Below are positions 43,536-56,153 of a stretch of 64,000 nucleotides of DNA, piece after piece. The notes under the pieces were generated by a model. The model was given only the letters and a program-made list of their open reading frames with translations. It was not told the DNA's origin and did no database searches. The DNA is from Drosophila persimilis (taxonomy: Eukaryota > Arthropoda > Insecta > Diptera > Drosophilidae). The DNA lies in assembly GCF_003286085.1 (NCBI RefSeq), contig NW_020825288.1, forward strand, positions 3,968,001-4,032,000. Direction: 5' to 3'. Made by a program: the position numbers and the translations under genes. The first letter of the stretch is position 1. The number at the start of each line of letters is the position of its first letter.

Positions 43536-45716
43536 GACCGTGCAAATCATTCATTGTTTATCCAGATGTCATTGTTCATTTTTAGTGACTCTATTTATTG
43601 GTAAACGATGAGTAAAATGTTTACGCAAATATTTACGGTTCAGTTGAATATATATTTAGGCAGCCTTGAATATGACATTCTAAAGTCAGAATTTTGTGAA
43701 CATCTGCATGTGCCTGGACCGGTTCAACTGGATTCAAACCCCCTGGAAAAATTCCATTCAAAATTTCATGGAAAACCACAGCAAAAATAACCGAAAAAGC
43801 ACATAAAATGTGGGCAATAAATACTTGCGACACTTTTCCCTTATGGATGTCCTTGTGGTTGTGCCTGCCTGACAATTACACGCAGTTGTCATTAGCTCAT
43901 TAGGAGAGCCCGCAAGTCGAGGAGTCGAGGAGTCGAGAAGGCAAACGGCGGAAAAGCAGATAAAACAAAAGGCAACAACTCAATTAACCCTTTTTCCGGC
44001 GAACCCCAAATGGCTGGATTATGATGATGCTGCTGCTTAGTATATAATAATACGAGTATAATAAAATAATAAACGAAAAGTGTCATCAGAGAGGGAGACA
44101 GGAGGGCAGTGAGCGGTGAGGTGAGAGAAGAGCTTGAGGAGGGAGCAAATCCTGACGGATTTCGTATGTAATTACTTCAATTAAACCATCTGTGACAATT
44201 GCCGCAGCCGAACATGAAATTCAACTTTACTTTCGAAATTCCCAATTGAGTTGAGGCGCATTATCCTGGCAAGCAGTACGAGTAGCAGCAAAAGCAGCCA
44301 CAGGAGCTGAAGCAGAAACACACATTTATTTCACTCCCCTTCTCTGTCGCTGTCTCTTTATAAGTAGATATATATATATATATATCTCCAACCCCCAGAG
44401 CGTAAAGAACTCATCGCGTATTTTTACCTTTACCTTTGCCTTTGGCTTTACCTTTGCCACTTCGTCGTCGTTTCTGTTGTTGTTGCTGCTGCTGCTGCCT
44501 CCTCTGTTAATGGGGTGACATTTATGGCACTTTATCAACTCGAAAGTCAATAATGCCAGCCAAGTATCTTAAATGTGGCTTAAAACATACATACAAGCCC
44601 AAGGGGGAAGGAAAGGCAGAGGAAAAGGCACAGGAAAGGAAAAAGAAAATCGGAATGCGATAAAAATGAAATTTTAAAATTTATGCCGCTTATTGTCAAT
44701 TCTTGGAGCTGCCTGGAATCGTAACTTAAGACTTTTGGGGGGGAAACGCCGCCGACTAATGCTTTCCATCTCCGTCAGGGAAAACTTGAGGGAACTTGAT
44801 GGAAACCCCCCCGAGTTTGTTATGACAACTGAGAGACATTTGAATCGAGCCAAGGACTGGGGAAACTCTAGCAGGGCATTAGTCGAATGGATCCCCCAGG
44901 ATTAGCCAATGAGAGTGGATCTGTCGCGACGCCCCCTCAGAGCCCCCGCAGCCACTTGCCCCTTCTGGCTGCTTGGTGCGTCCCGGCCTAGGGAATTCGC
45001 GCTCGCTGAGAAAACTTTTTGGGGTAATTAGGAGTATAATATGCGATCCAGTCAGCGTCTCAGCCACCGACTCTTTGCCGTTGACAACTTGATTACGTTT
45101 CAACAACATTGTAAAAGTTAATTGCCAGCGCAGCCTTAAAGCCTGATGAGCATTTATCACCCTCCCAGAACATGCCACACAGTCCTCGCGTGTTATGCAA
45201 AAACAAAACGAAAAACAAAAAATACGAAAAAAATACGGTGGAAAAAGTGAGGCATTCATTAGGCCCGACACGGTGCCACACAGCTGAGGAGGAGGCTCGT
45301 TCGGCTGCGAAGCGTCTTGTTACCACATTTTTCAATTATAGCACATTTCCTGCCTGTGGGCTCCTCGGGCCTCGATTCACGTGTGCCGCGAGGGGCTGGG
45401 GCCCTGATGAAGAGTTATTTCATTTTAATTTGCAGGCCACTGCGAAATGTTCCGAAAATAAGCAACAATGTATTAGTGTTTTCGCAGGTGGCTACTCCCT
45501 CCTTACAATCGATGATCTCGCTCTCTGTCTTATCGTTTTCTTATCGGAGTAATGCGGCGAAAGACAAACCGTCAAATTCTTTCTCTAACGAAGCCAGCAG
45601 TTCAAAGTTCAAGCCGGCGCAGCTAATTAGTTACCGCTACCAGCGAATGAGCCACTTCATTAAAATAAGTGCCCACCTAAAAAAAAACCCACAAAAGTAA
45701 AAGAAAGAATAGACAT
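43536..45716. other. non-coding DNA
   Basis: No supported gene. TA microsatellite (44371-44386), ACCTTT/GCCTTT repeats (44427-44459) and a GCTGCTGCT run (44485-44496). Confidence 0.5.
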
Positions 45717-46096
45717 CTACACTGAGAAAAAACATGAAGAATATGCTACAGAAATTGCGATCAGTCCTGAATATATTCACAGATTTCCATTTATATTTGA
45801 TGATTGCTAAGATTAAAGAAGTTTCCATTAGTATGATTATTGAGATTATTTTATAATAAATTTAAGGTTCCTTAAGCGGGATTCTATCGAATGTCTTTCA
45901 GACACAGTAGGACCAAGGCCAATATATGTAGATGTAAGATGAGTAACGCCCAGAGATTTCAATGATACACGATTGTGAAAGCTCTCTTCTGTAGGGACCG
46001 CCTTTAGTTATCCGTGAAAAGATATTTTTAGGAAGGAAAAGTTCCTTAAACAAGATTTCGAAATTAGTTAATAGCTATAGTTTTTCCTCAGTGTAG
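45717..46096. mobile_element. 380-bp AT-rich element with 17-bp terminal inverted repeats (MITE-like)
   Basis: Left end CTACACTGAGAAAAAAC; the right end reverse-complemented is CTACACTGAGGAAAAAC (16 of 17 identical). The interior is AT-rich and lacks an ORF. No clear target-site duplication is visible in the immediate flanks. Not assigned to a named family. Confidence 0.45.
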
Positions 46097-49000
46097 AAAC
46101 GGAGCTAGTCTCTAGTCGTAAAGGTCGATTAGTCTGACCAACAAAAATGTATTGTTAAAAGCCGCTAATGAATTATTTACTGGCCATTTGGCTGTCCTTT
46201 ATGCTGATGCCTTGACAGGAATTGGCTGTCCGGAAGGGCCTGGTGGCAGGAAAGGCACACACGGCTGTGTGTGGGGAGGGTAATGGAGGGGGCTTGTGGT
46301 GGGGGTCCTGTCCTGTCCACGCATAACTCAACCAGTTCACACCCTTAATTAACTGCCTGTCTGTCTGCCTGTGCGTATGCGTGTGCGTGTGTGCGTGTTG
46401 CTGGCCAAGTTGGCCGGCTCTTGGCCGAAATGTTGCGTGTGGCGTGGCTTTGCGGCGGAAAGAGTTGCTTAGCCGAAATTATGTTTATTAAGCATTTAAA
46501 AAAGCGTGACAAAGTCAGTTCCGGCTTTCAGTTGGGGAAAGAGTGTGTTGGCCAGTGTACGGCAGCAATTGAAAATTTGACCCCTTTTTCCTTGCGGATT
46601 TTTACTAACAATCGAATATCAATTTCTCTCTCTCCCCTGTGCGCTTTACACCACGAATCAGTCTTCAACTCAGCGATTATGATCACTCTCATCCATCAAT
46701 CAAGTGCATTTGAATAACATTTTTAATCACTCCGAATTACACAGGAGAGCGCACATGATGAATTGCATATTATGGCGGGAGAATATCACCCACATACCTA
46801 CATTCATATATATGTATACCACACCGTGTTGGAGGGGGGATAAGTGATGTGGGAGCACAAACGCATTCACTTGACAATCACTTTTGTTTTATTGCGATTT
46901 GCCAGCCCTGAATAACGACACCCAGCCACAACAGAAGCAACAGCAGCAGTGGCAGTGGCAGGCAAAGCTGGAAAATTTCCACTTGGGATAACTTGTGAGC
47001 AATTGCAATGCTGCTGGAGCTATAGCCATGGCCCAGACACTGGCTGAGGCGGAAGACAATGAGCTGTGCCAACCAAATTGTTGTGGTGCAAAAATGCGGG
47101 CATATGTGTGGCAGACAGAGGCAATCGACGCCAGAAAGGAGCAACTGCAGCAGTGGCAGCAGCAGCCAGCAAACAACGGAACGATTTACCAAGAAAATGA
47201 AAATTTATTGTCAGTAAATGAAAGAAAGCTCTCGACAAGCATTCAGCCTGGGCCGTTTCAGTTGAGTTCAGGCCAGCCCAGCCCAGCTCGTTCTGCAGTT
47301 AATAGCAGCAGCTGGAGCTGAAGCAATCAAGGTGTTTCTTTGTTGGCCCAAAGGGAACTATCCGCATTGCGTCTTTCTTATGCATACCCCAAGCATAGAG
47401 AGTGCAACAATTGCAGCTGTCTGGCAGCCTCCTGGCATTGTCATAGGAATCGCTTTCGATTTGTAGTAGCTCAATGGAAGTCTGTGGGGATGCCTCAAGC
47501 CCCACTCCCCACTCCCCGAACTAGTCCCAACTCCCGCACTGACTCAGCCTCTGGCTTAGAGTGAGCAGCCCTAATGGCGATGATGTTGGCCAAAAATGAT
47601 AATGGCCAAAACATTTAATGCACGTTATTGCCGAACCAACAAAAAGCAATTTGACGTAACGCGCTGCCAGGATTTGGCCCTCAGAACCTGACATCGAGCT
47701 AATGCAGTGAAATATTTATTGAAATTGTGTGCTCCCCGGGGGCCAATGCGGATTCGTCTGCTGCCATTAGGAGGGGGAATGGAGTGGTCCTTAGCCCGAA
47801 ACTTGTGGCAGGGAATGGGAACAGGATACTCTTGTTGGTGGTGGCTGGAGGCTGGAGGGAGGTGCAATTTACGAGTCTCCGTTTGGCACTTTCGGCATTA
47901 TTGCTTGGCCAAATGTTTCGCCTTGCCGCATAAATATCCCAGGCCCAAGTAGGAGGCAAAGTTTTCACACGGCCCTAGAAAGGACTCGCCGCCACCCACT
48001 TACTTGTAAATTACGCACATTAATGCAATTAACAACAACAACAACAACAACAAAAACAACAGGGAGGACTAAAAAGGTCTCAATTACGCTTCGTACTCAC
48101 CTGAAAGAGGGCTATCCATCCATCCAAACTTCACTCTCTCTCACTCTCACGGTGCGTGCTTCACTTGAGTGGCACTTCAGCGGGCGAAAAACATATTTAC
48201 CCGCGATGCAGCCCAGATATGGGGTAAATATTTGTGGCAATTATGGAAGCGGAAGTCGGCGAGGATATGGATACTTGTAGAGCCTGGCCTGCCGCCACGT
48301 GCCGCAAATGCATGGCAACATAATTATCGCACGCTCGCGAGCGCGTGGCAGGAGGACAGGATCAGGGGCAGGCCTAGCCGGCATTTTCCACTTGAGTTTT
48401 TCCGCTCTAACTCTCGGCAGCCCTACAAATTGTTGCCATATAATAAGTGGGCGTAGCCCGGCCTCGGGCTGATTGCACTTGGCCCCGCGATGACAGCAAA
48501 CAACATCATCCACAATAACATCGACACACACGCGTCGAGACGCGTCAAAAAGCCGTTGATTATAGACTTACTGGCTCCTAATGGCCGTCCTTGTTGGGTT
48601 TTAAGCCCTTAATGGCCACTTGATGGTTAAGGTAACACACCAGCAGGGGGAGCCGGAGCAGACGGGGGACGAGTTGTCTGTTGCTCGTCTTACGCCTGGG
48701 CACATCCTTTTATGAAATTATGAAATGAAATGAAATGAAAGGAAAGGCGGGTACAGCACTGTTCGATTGGATTACCACACTCCTTATAATCAATGGGAAA
48801 ATGCTGAGCCATGGATGGGGGATGATGCAGAGACTTGGGCTTTAAATATGCTCTTTAATTAAAATTGATCCGCATCTAAAACCGCCGCACAGAGCCACAC
48901 ATCAAACAAAATTTGTAATCGAAAACCGCTGCAAAAAACAATGCAACAAAAAGTATGACGCACGGGGAAAAATGTCATTAAGAATTGCATTTCATACACG

Positions 49001-49399
49001 ATGCGGTGTCCTCATGTGTCCTGACATCGATCCTGTTCCTGCGGCATAGAAAAATGCGCCGAAATACGTACGATGCAAATTATTATTGGTCCACCAAGCA
49101 CACAAAAAATATTTCAAATTTGGAAACGGATAGGTGGAAAAAATGCACACAAATAAAAGAAAGTATGGAAAAGCATACTCGAATTTTTGTGGCCCGGCAT
49201 CTGGCATGTCAACGAACTGGCAGCCAAATGAAAATGGAATACTCTGAATGAGTGGCAGATTTCCTAAATAATTTGTGGGCGCACTCCCAATGGTTGGCTG
49301 GAGCGGAGCCCGGGCGGCAGCAGGGGGCTGTTTTACCATCTTGTAACATGTATCCATTTCGAGTCTATCAAAAAAGCATTCACCTGGCGTTTCCCCAAT
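46097..49399. other. non-coding DNA
   Basis: No supported gene. AAC microsatellite (48030-48052), GAAAT repeats (48719-48740) and CAG-rich tracts near 46930-47170. Confidence 0.5.
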
Positions 49400-49423
49400 G
49401 CCCGGGCATACCCTTGCCCGGGC
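49400..49423. repeat. perfect 9-bp inverted repeat, GC-rich
   Basis: GCCCGGGCA, 6-nt loop, TGCCCGGGC. Pairing does not continue outward, so it is not a microRNA precursor. Confidence 0.7.
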
Positions 49424-52400
49424 GACTCTTGATCCTCTGTGTTTTGAATGAGGATACCATACCAGCATCTATGTACATAAATCAAATCCATTCCCGAGCT
49501 CCAGCACCAATCCCCGGGCCGGTACCCTGTCCCAGTCTCCAAATCTGGGAACCCAGCGGCGTTTTTGGCCAATTCTTTTGCCTTGGCCTGCCGCTGGCTC
49601 ATATTATGGCATTTGTTGGCCTTTTTTGTGTGCCTCCCTTCCACATCAGTTCCTTTGCAGTTTTTTTTTTTGGAGCAAGCTGTCAGCGAAAATGTTGAAA
49701 AATGGCAAAATACCATTGATGAAAGTAAGCTGCTTGCTGGGCTTTGCATTTGCACCAAAAAAAGAGAGCAGAATGTAGATGGCCGGGAACATGAAGCCAA
49801 CCATGACGCATTGCAGTGCGGCCCCACGAAAATCTAAGCAAGGCCGCAAAAAAGGCACACAAATCAGACGTGAGTTGGTCCTGGCCAAAAAAAGAAAGAA
49901 GAAAAGGGGGGAGCATTAGCAAGCTGGTTCGGGCGTGTCGGCTCACAATATCCCAAAGTGAAAAGCTGTGTTAGCATTTTTTGCCCGCCTCTCGGAGAAG
50001 ATTCTCTGGCTGCTGCGTGCTGGCTGCTGGGTGCTGGTGGATGCCTTCTGCTGATTAATTGAGGAATGTGCCTGCCAGCCAGATGATATTCATAGGCAGC
50101 GCCCCGAAAAATCAGAAAAACAAATCCATGAAAACCAACAAAAATTACCTGCAGAGCTGCATGCTAATTAAAACTAATATACACGGCGTATGCGTATTGT
50201 TGCAGAACTGACGGGGAAATATTTCCGCTAGAGCAAGCAATAAAAACAATGGACATCTTTCTCTAAATAAACAATGAGTGAAGGTTGCTTTTGGTGAACC
50301 GAGAAAGTTAATACTCTTAATCATTGATTGGATCGTGATGGCTGTTGGGTATCTTTTCTCAGAGGCAAATGTAAATTAAAATAAATATTATATACTGACT
50401 TTAAGGGAATATATTTAATCTAAATATGAAATATATTTATTTTAAGTATGAAAAATATTTAAAAACTTCCAGGCTCGAAGCAAAACTATTGGTATATATT
50501 TTTAAATCCACAAGTAACTATGATAGATGATATGTCAATGATATGATATATTCCTGTCAAATATCATGGAAGTTGTATGGTGATCTGCGATTAGCAATTA
50601 TGGATTTAAAAGCGCTGAATTCTGTCAAATTCCCCTCTTGCTCCATGTTTTAGTCAGAGTATAGGTATACCCTCAGTGAGGGTATAAACTACAACCATAA
50701 AACAATTGCCTAGGCCACTCTTTGGGCAAATGAATTACGAAAGCGCAGGGCAAGAAAATGACAACAGAAGTCGGCCCAAAGGCAACGGGGGAGCCTGAGC
50801 CAGTTCTTTTCCTGCTTTCCTTTTTTATGCCTGGGTGTATTTTTTTGTGTCCGCTTTCTGCCGTGCCGTTCCTGTTGTACGGCATTATGCGGCAACTGCA
50901 TTGTTTATAGAGAGAGCCTCGGGGCTACCTGCCCGACAACTTTGTGCATTTTTTAATGGATCTCGGCACAGACAAAAAGCCAGAACATGGCGCATTGAAG
51001 TGAAGAATTCGCACTCGCGGTCTTAAACGCGTGCGGGAGTCGCATTCGACGGGGGGGATATGGGTGTCTGTCAAGGCTGTTATTTGTTTGGCGAAATGCT
51101 GTTACCAGGAAGGACTCACCTCACCTCACCTCTCCTCTCCCGTCTCTCCGACCGACGTTGCCGTTGTCAATTTGGCCAAAGTGGTTTTTCAGTTGCTTTA
51201 GCGTGAAAAAAGGCGCACAATTCATGAGCTGGATGGGGTAGAAGGAGATTGTGTTGGAGATGGAGATGGGTTTGGGACTGAGACTGGGACTGGGACTGGG
51301 ATCGTGGCTGAGGAGGAGCCCGTCTTTGACAAATTGCACTTGTGCGGCGTTTTAATCACTTAGGCAACAACGCCTACATTGGCCCTATCTAGGCGTCTCA
51401 TTCTATTTACTTAATGACAGCGAAAAGTGGCAGCCGAGCCGAGAGCCGCCTTGAGGGTCCCGCACGGCTCAGCGCCGTGCAGCAAGTGCTCGACGCATTT
51501 GTCATTTGCCTGCGAGCACTATGCTCGTCCTGCGTCCCACATCCAGCACATCCTTCCAGCACTGGCCTTGCTCTCCTTGGAGGTAGTTTCATTAGACTAA
51601 AATGCTCCGCACGTGTGTGTCTGTGTGTCTCAGAGCTATTGTTTAACGGATTTTGCCTTTTCAGAGAAATCTGCATTTGCCGGTTCCATTGAAGCGCAAA
51701 CAATTGAACGGCTCCGGCTCCGGCTCCTGCTCCTGCTCCTGCTCTGGCGTCGGACCCCGCAAGAAAAGCCCTGGCCCAGCTGTTCTCTTTTGCTCTCGTG
51801 CCATTGTCCCTTTGTTTAAGCCGTGCGCCAAAAGGCGCGCAAATATCTTTTGATTTCTTTTCCCATTTCCAGCTTTTTGCGGCCCGAACGCACACACCAG
51901 TCACGCCGAAAAAAAAGACGCACACTTTTGATAGCTTTTATTTATGATTATGTGGGGGGCGGGCCGAGGGCGGGGCACTGCCTGTCATCAATCAAAAAGT
52001 GCGCAAAATCAAAATGTCATTGGACGAGTGGGGGTGAGAATGCGGACTCCCAGGCAGGCAGGCAGGCAGGCAACCAAATCAAATCCTTTGACTGCTTTTG
52101 TGAGGGCGAATCCCTGGATAGAGCGCCCTTCTGCCGCTCCAAGGACAGGCAGGTGCAGATATGTACAATACAACGTCGATTGGTGAATATCTTTGGCCCT
52201 GATCAAGATCTATAGAAAACAGAAAACGATAGCCACAGTCTGCTCTTGAGGGAGGAACATTGAAGATCGATTGTTTCTTCAACTGGGCTGATCTTTGAGT
52301 ATGGACGATTCTATATATATACTATTTATATCTACACATATCCAAGATTATGCTGATGCCATAAACTCCTGCCGTATTCCACAGTGTTTTTCCCCCTCCC

Positions 52401-55400
52401 CCCAAATGAGTTCAAACATCAAATCGACCGCAAGCTTCTCCTGTATCGAAGTTTTGGGCAATTAATCATTCAGAGACATTCATTGACAAATACAAATTAA
52501 TTACTTTCCAATTTGGAGTGGAAAGCAAAGCCAGGAATATCTTTGATTTATCAGACAGTTGCCCGGTCTGGGCGACCGGCAAATTAATTGGAACCCCACC
52601 CAGACCCAGTCTCAGTCCGGGAAACCGGGAAAGCCACAGACCAGGCAGGATAAACCAGTCAGGCGGGGGGAAGTGCACTTTAAAATGAAATTTATTACGA
52701 GTGCAGCAACCAGGTTGGGGGGGAACGAGAACAGAGACATTGGCAACCACAGGAATTATAACAATTTTACACGTTATAGCGACATAAGTCAGCCTGCGGA
52801 TGTGGCAACATATGTCGCTAACTGGCACTGACACTGCCACTGGGGTGGCATCATCCACCGTCGCCGCGCCCACCACCAACAAACCGCCCACGCAATCAAA
52901 TAATTCTGAATCATTAGGTTTTTTACGAGGGGTTGGCTCGTCCCTGGCTGCGGCTTTTGCCATTCCCACTTGGGCTGCAGGTTTCTATTGAGACATTTAG
53001 CTCAACTGGATGTTCATTATAATCCACTCTGAGCTTTCTCCGGGCCCCCTTCTGCATGCCGCACTGCCGCCCTGCTGCATGTTGCATGTAAGTCGGGTAT
53101 TCCCCGGGGCCACCTGCGTGCTCCCCGCTCTAGCCACTGCTCTATTATTAAATGCACTTTTAATCTTGGTCGCTGCTACTCTACCAGTCCCTCCCTCTGC
53201 CCCAGCCCCTCGCGCGCTCTCTGATGTTCGCTTTCAATGATTTTTCCATTTTGCACCCTCAAATGGCGAACGATTATCACCCTTAAATGGTACTTTACAC
53301 ACACAAAGAATGCCAGGCATTGAATAGAATTGAACTGGTACCCAGAGCCAGACCCGGACCCACACTGAAATCAGTTGAACTGCTCGGCGAGACGGCAGAT
53401 TGGTCCCGGACGCAGAAACAAAGTATGCGATGGGATGGTATGGGATGGGATGGCATGGGATGGGTTCTGTGTGTGTGTGTGCTTTTATAGTCATGCTGAT
53501 ATCATATGAAAACATTGGTTTGGGACTTCCAAGGCGAACGTGTGTATATCCCTCGGATTAGTATGCGATGTTTGCTTAACTTTACGTCGTGATTTCTCAT
53601 TGCACTTCGCCAGGGAGTGGTGTGGTCGGTCGGGCAATAAGATAGGAATTAGGGAAATGGATTATTGTAATAAGAATTTAGAGCAGTGCCCCAACAGAAG
53701 GGGATGCCCCAGTTTTTAGGGACTGTCCCTCAGTAAGCTAACCTTCAGCATAGTTCCAGATGTGGGCTGGTTTTTATGAACGGCTTGGGACCTCTTCTCT
53801 GCCGCTTAATAGCCTGTCATCTTGCATTTGCCGTGATACGAGTATGACAGAACTTCTGTGATGCCATTAAATGGCAAATTACTCACTCGTCGTCTGGCGG
53901 CTCTCTCCTGGTGTCGATTAAATGAACTCGGCCCAATCAGGCAACCCCAAACAAAAGCAGCAGCAGTCCTCCCCTCCTCCTCCTCCCCGACGAGTCGTCC
54001 TTCGGCGTTCCCTGCCGAGCAGCAGCAGCAGCAGGCAGGCAGGCACAATTACACGCCACAAAATTCTGCCTGATGGCCATACATAGATGGATGGGATGGC
54101 TGGATGGATGGGTCGAAAGCAGGCGGGGGGAGAAAAACACACACACACACACTCCCCTGCTGTCATGTACGGACTGGCACTGAATCCTGTGGGGTACACT
54201 CTTAAAGAGCACATAATTGGTCTGTAATCTATTTTTGACAGATTGAATTTCGCTTTTATCTTGATTTTGTTTTGACTGACTCGGTTGCCAGTGCTTTCTG
54301 CTTTTGGCTTGCTGCTTTCTCCGTTCATCTAATTGGGTTGTATTCGAGAGCCTGCCGCCACCACCAGCACCACCCCCAGACAAACCCATCCCGGCCCATT
54401 CACAGGTTGTGGGGGTTGGCACTGGATGAACATTTGCTAAATGGTTGCTGGGTTTTTTTGTCCATAGTTTAATATGATAAGTGGGTTGCTTGTCTTGGGC
54501 TCAGATTCGGGCTCGGACTGCGCTTGGGGAATCGCTTTGGGTTCGGTCTTTGGGTTCATGTTCATGTTCGTGATTTCGCTGTGGGTTCCGATGGTCCCGA
54601 TGTCTGCAATTGGTTAAATGCCAATTTGGGCGTTTGAAAATTGGTAATTTAAAACCGCAAAAAGATTTCGGCAGTCCGATAAGCAACCTTTGTCAAGAGT
54701 GGCGAGAGTTTTGGCCTCCAACAGGCAACGGCAACTGTTTGGAATTATTCATGACACAGTTCAAGTGTTTTGCATTTCTGGTAATAAATTACATTAAGTT
54801 ATCAGTAGGGTCCCGAGGGACTTATCCGAAAGAACTTTCCATAATTTGACTGTCAACAAGGACGAAAAAAATGAAACGAAATGGAATCGGATAAGCCAAG
54901 GACAGCCTTCGGCTTAGACAATCTTCAATTTCACACTTGGACGCGCCTCGGGCTTGATCCCAGATTTGCTGAGGAGGGACTCCATCCAGCCAGCACCTAC
55001 ATATACAGGCCATATATGTACATATGCATACATAACGTGCATTTGTAGTTAAGGCCTGTTTGTTGTGTAATTACACTCTGCATGTGAACTCATTTACGGA
55101 GTTCCACGCCGCCCCTCAACCCTTACAGAAGTCAATTCACGAAAATTGTTCAACATGTCGCATAACCTGTAATTTTCACACCATTTCCGCCGCTCCCTGA
55201 AAGCTGTTGATGCCATTTATTCATTTGCGATTCAATCCATTTGCCATTCGCTTTCAATATGGAACTGCCCGGGCAAAGGGCGTCACCTGAACGTGCGCTT
55301 GCGGCAGTTTCGTATAAATATGTTATTCTTTCGATTTGGGGTGGGGCCGGGGGTCTCCATGGGGTAGCCATTACGGGCCTGCTATGATACCCACTTGCCG

Positions 55401-55701
55401 TTAACCAGAAGCGGGCGAGCGGCCCCGATTGGAAGCGTCAACAAACAGTAACAACAAATGGACCAAACGAGCGCAAAGTTTGTTCAATTTTTTGCAATTA
55501 AAATTATTTTGTTCACATGACACCCCCAGCCGGGCAGGGCAGGGCTGTCGGACAGGATATTTCTGGAGGAGTTTGCCCTGTAATTGTAATGAAGCCCTTC
55601 CGGTGGCTGTCAGGGAAACAGTGAACGAGTTGGCTAGGGTTTGTGGTAGGAGCGGGTTGGATGGTCTCTGAAGCTCGGAAGTATCATCGATGGCAGAGTC
55701 A
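49424..55701. other. non-coding DNA
   Basis: No supported gene. TATACCC palindrome (50666-50686), GACTGG repeats (51270-51299), GGCTCC/GCTCCT repeats (51711-51746), GGCA array (52051-52073), GGGAT repeats (about 53432-53464), AC run (54137-54152). Confidence 0.5.
50666..50686. repeat. 21-bp palindrome with TATACCC ends
   Basis: TATACCCTCA, one central G, TGAGGGTATA. It lies at the right margin of an AT-rich block (50220-50660). Confidence 0.7.
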
Positions 55702-56153
55702 AATATACTGAAGAATTATTGTTATGCATGGAATAAAAGTAGAGTCTATTTTCTTACCCGATTTTTCAATATTTCGATTAAATATTTTTCTTCCTGATCA
55801 TGAATTTTCCAAAAATGTTTTAAGTAATAGAGAATTTTGTTGCCTTTGTTGAATTTTTCGGCCTCTGCTATCAGTTGTTTGAGATTAATTCTTGTGGGTC
55901 ATAATCCTAGAAATATTATGGACTCTTTCTATTATATAAAAGATGATAAAATAAGGAGGAATCCAAGCCTAGATCAAGGGTTGGGACTATTTTCCCCTAG
56001 GACTAAAAGCTGATACTCATAGTTAATAGAACTACTTTCTTAGACTTTTAAGTCCGCCTTTAATTGAATAATTTTTGATTACCTATTTCGAGGAATGGCA
56101 CTTCAATGGGCTTCCGTTGTAACTTGAGTCTGGCGTGTTTTTCTCAGTGTACT
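55702..56153. repeat. AT-rich island with inverted-end motif
   Basis: The right end reverse-complemented is GTACACTGAGAAAAAC. The left end TATACTGAAGAATT is a weaker match. The interior is AT-rich and has no ORF. Confidence 0.3.

Noticed and set aside
49333..49827. 164-codon minus-strand ORF
   Set aside because: No domain or codon regularity; spans the GC-rich inverted repeat and a poly-A/T run.
51407..51925. 172-codon minus-strand ORF
   Set aside because: Includes an Ala-Gly run from a GGCTCC/GCTCCT microsatellite; no domain; chance.
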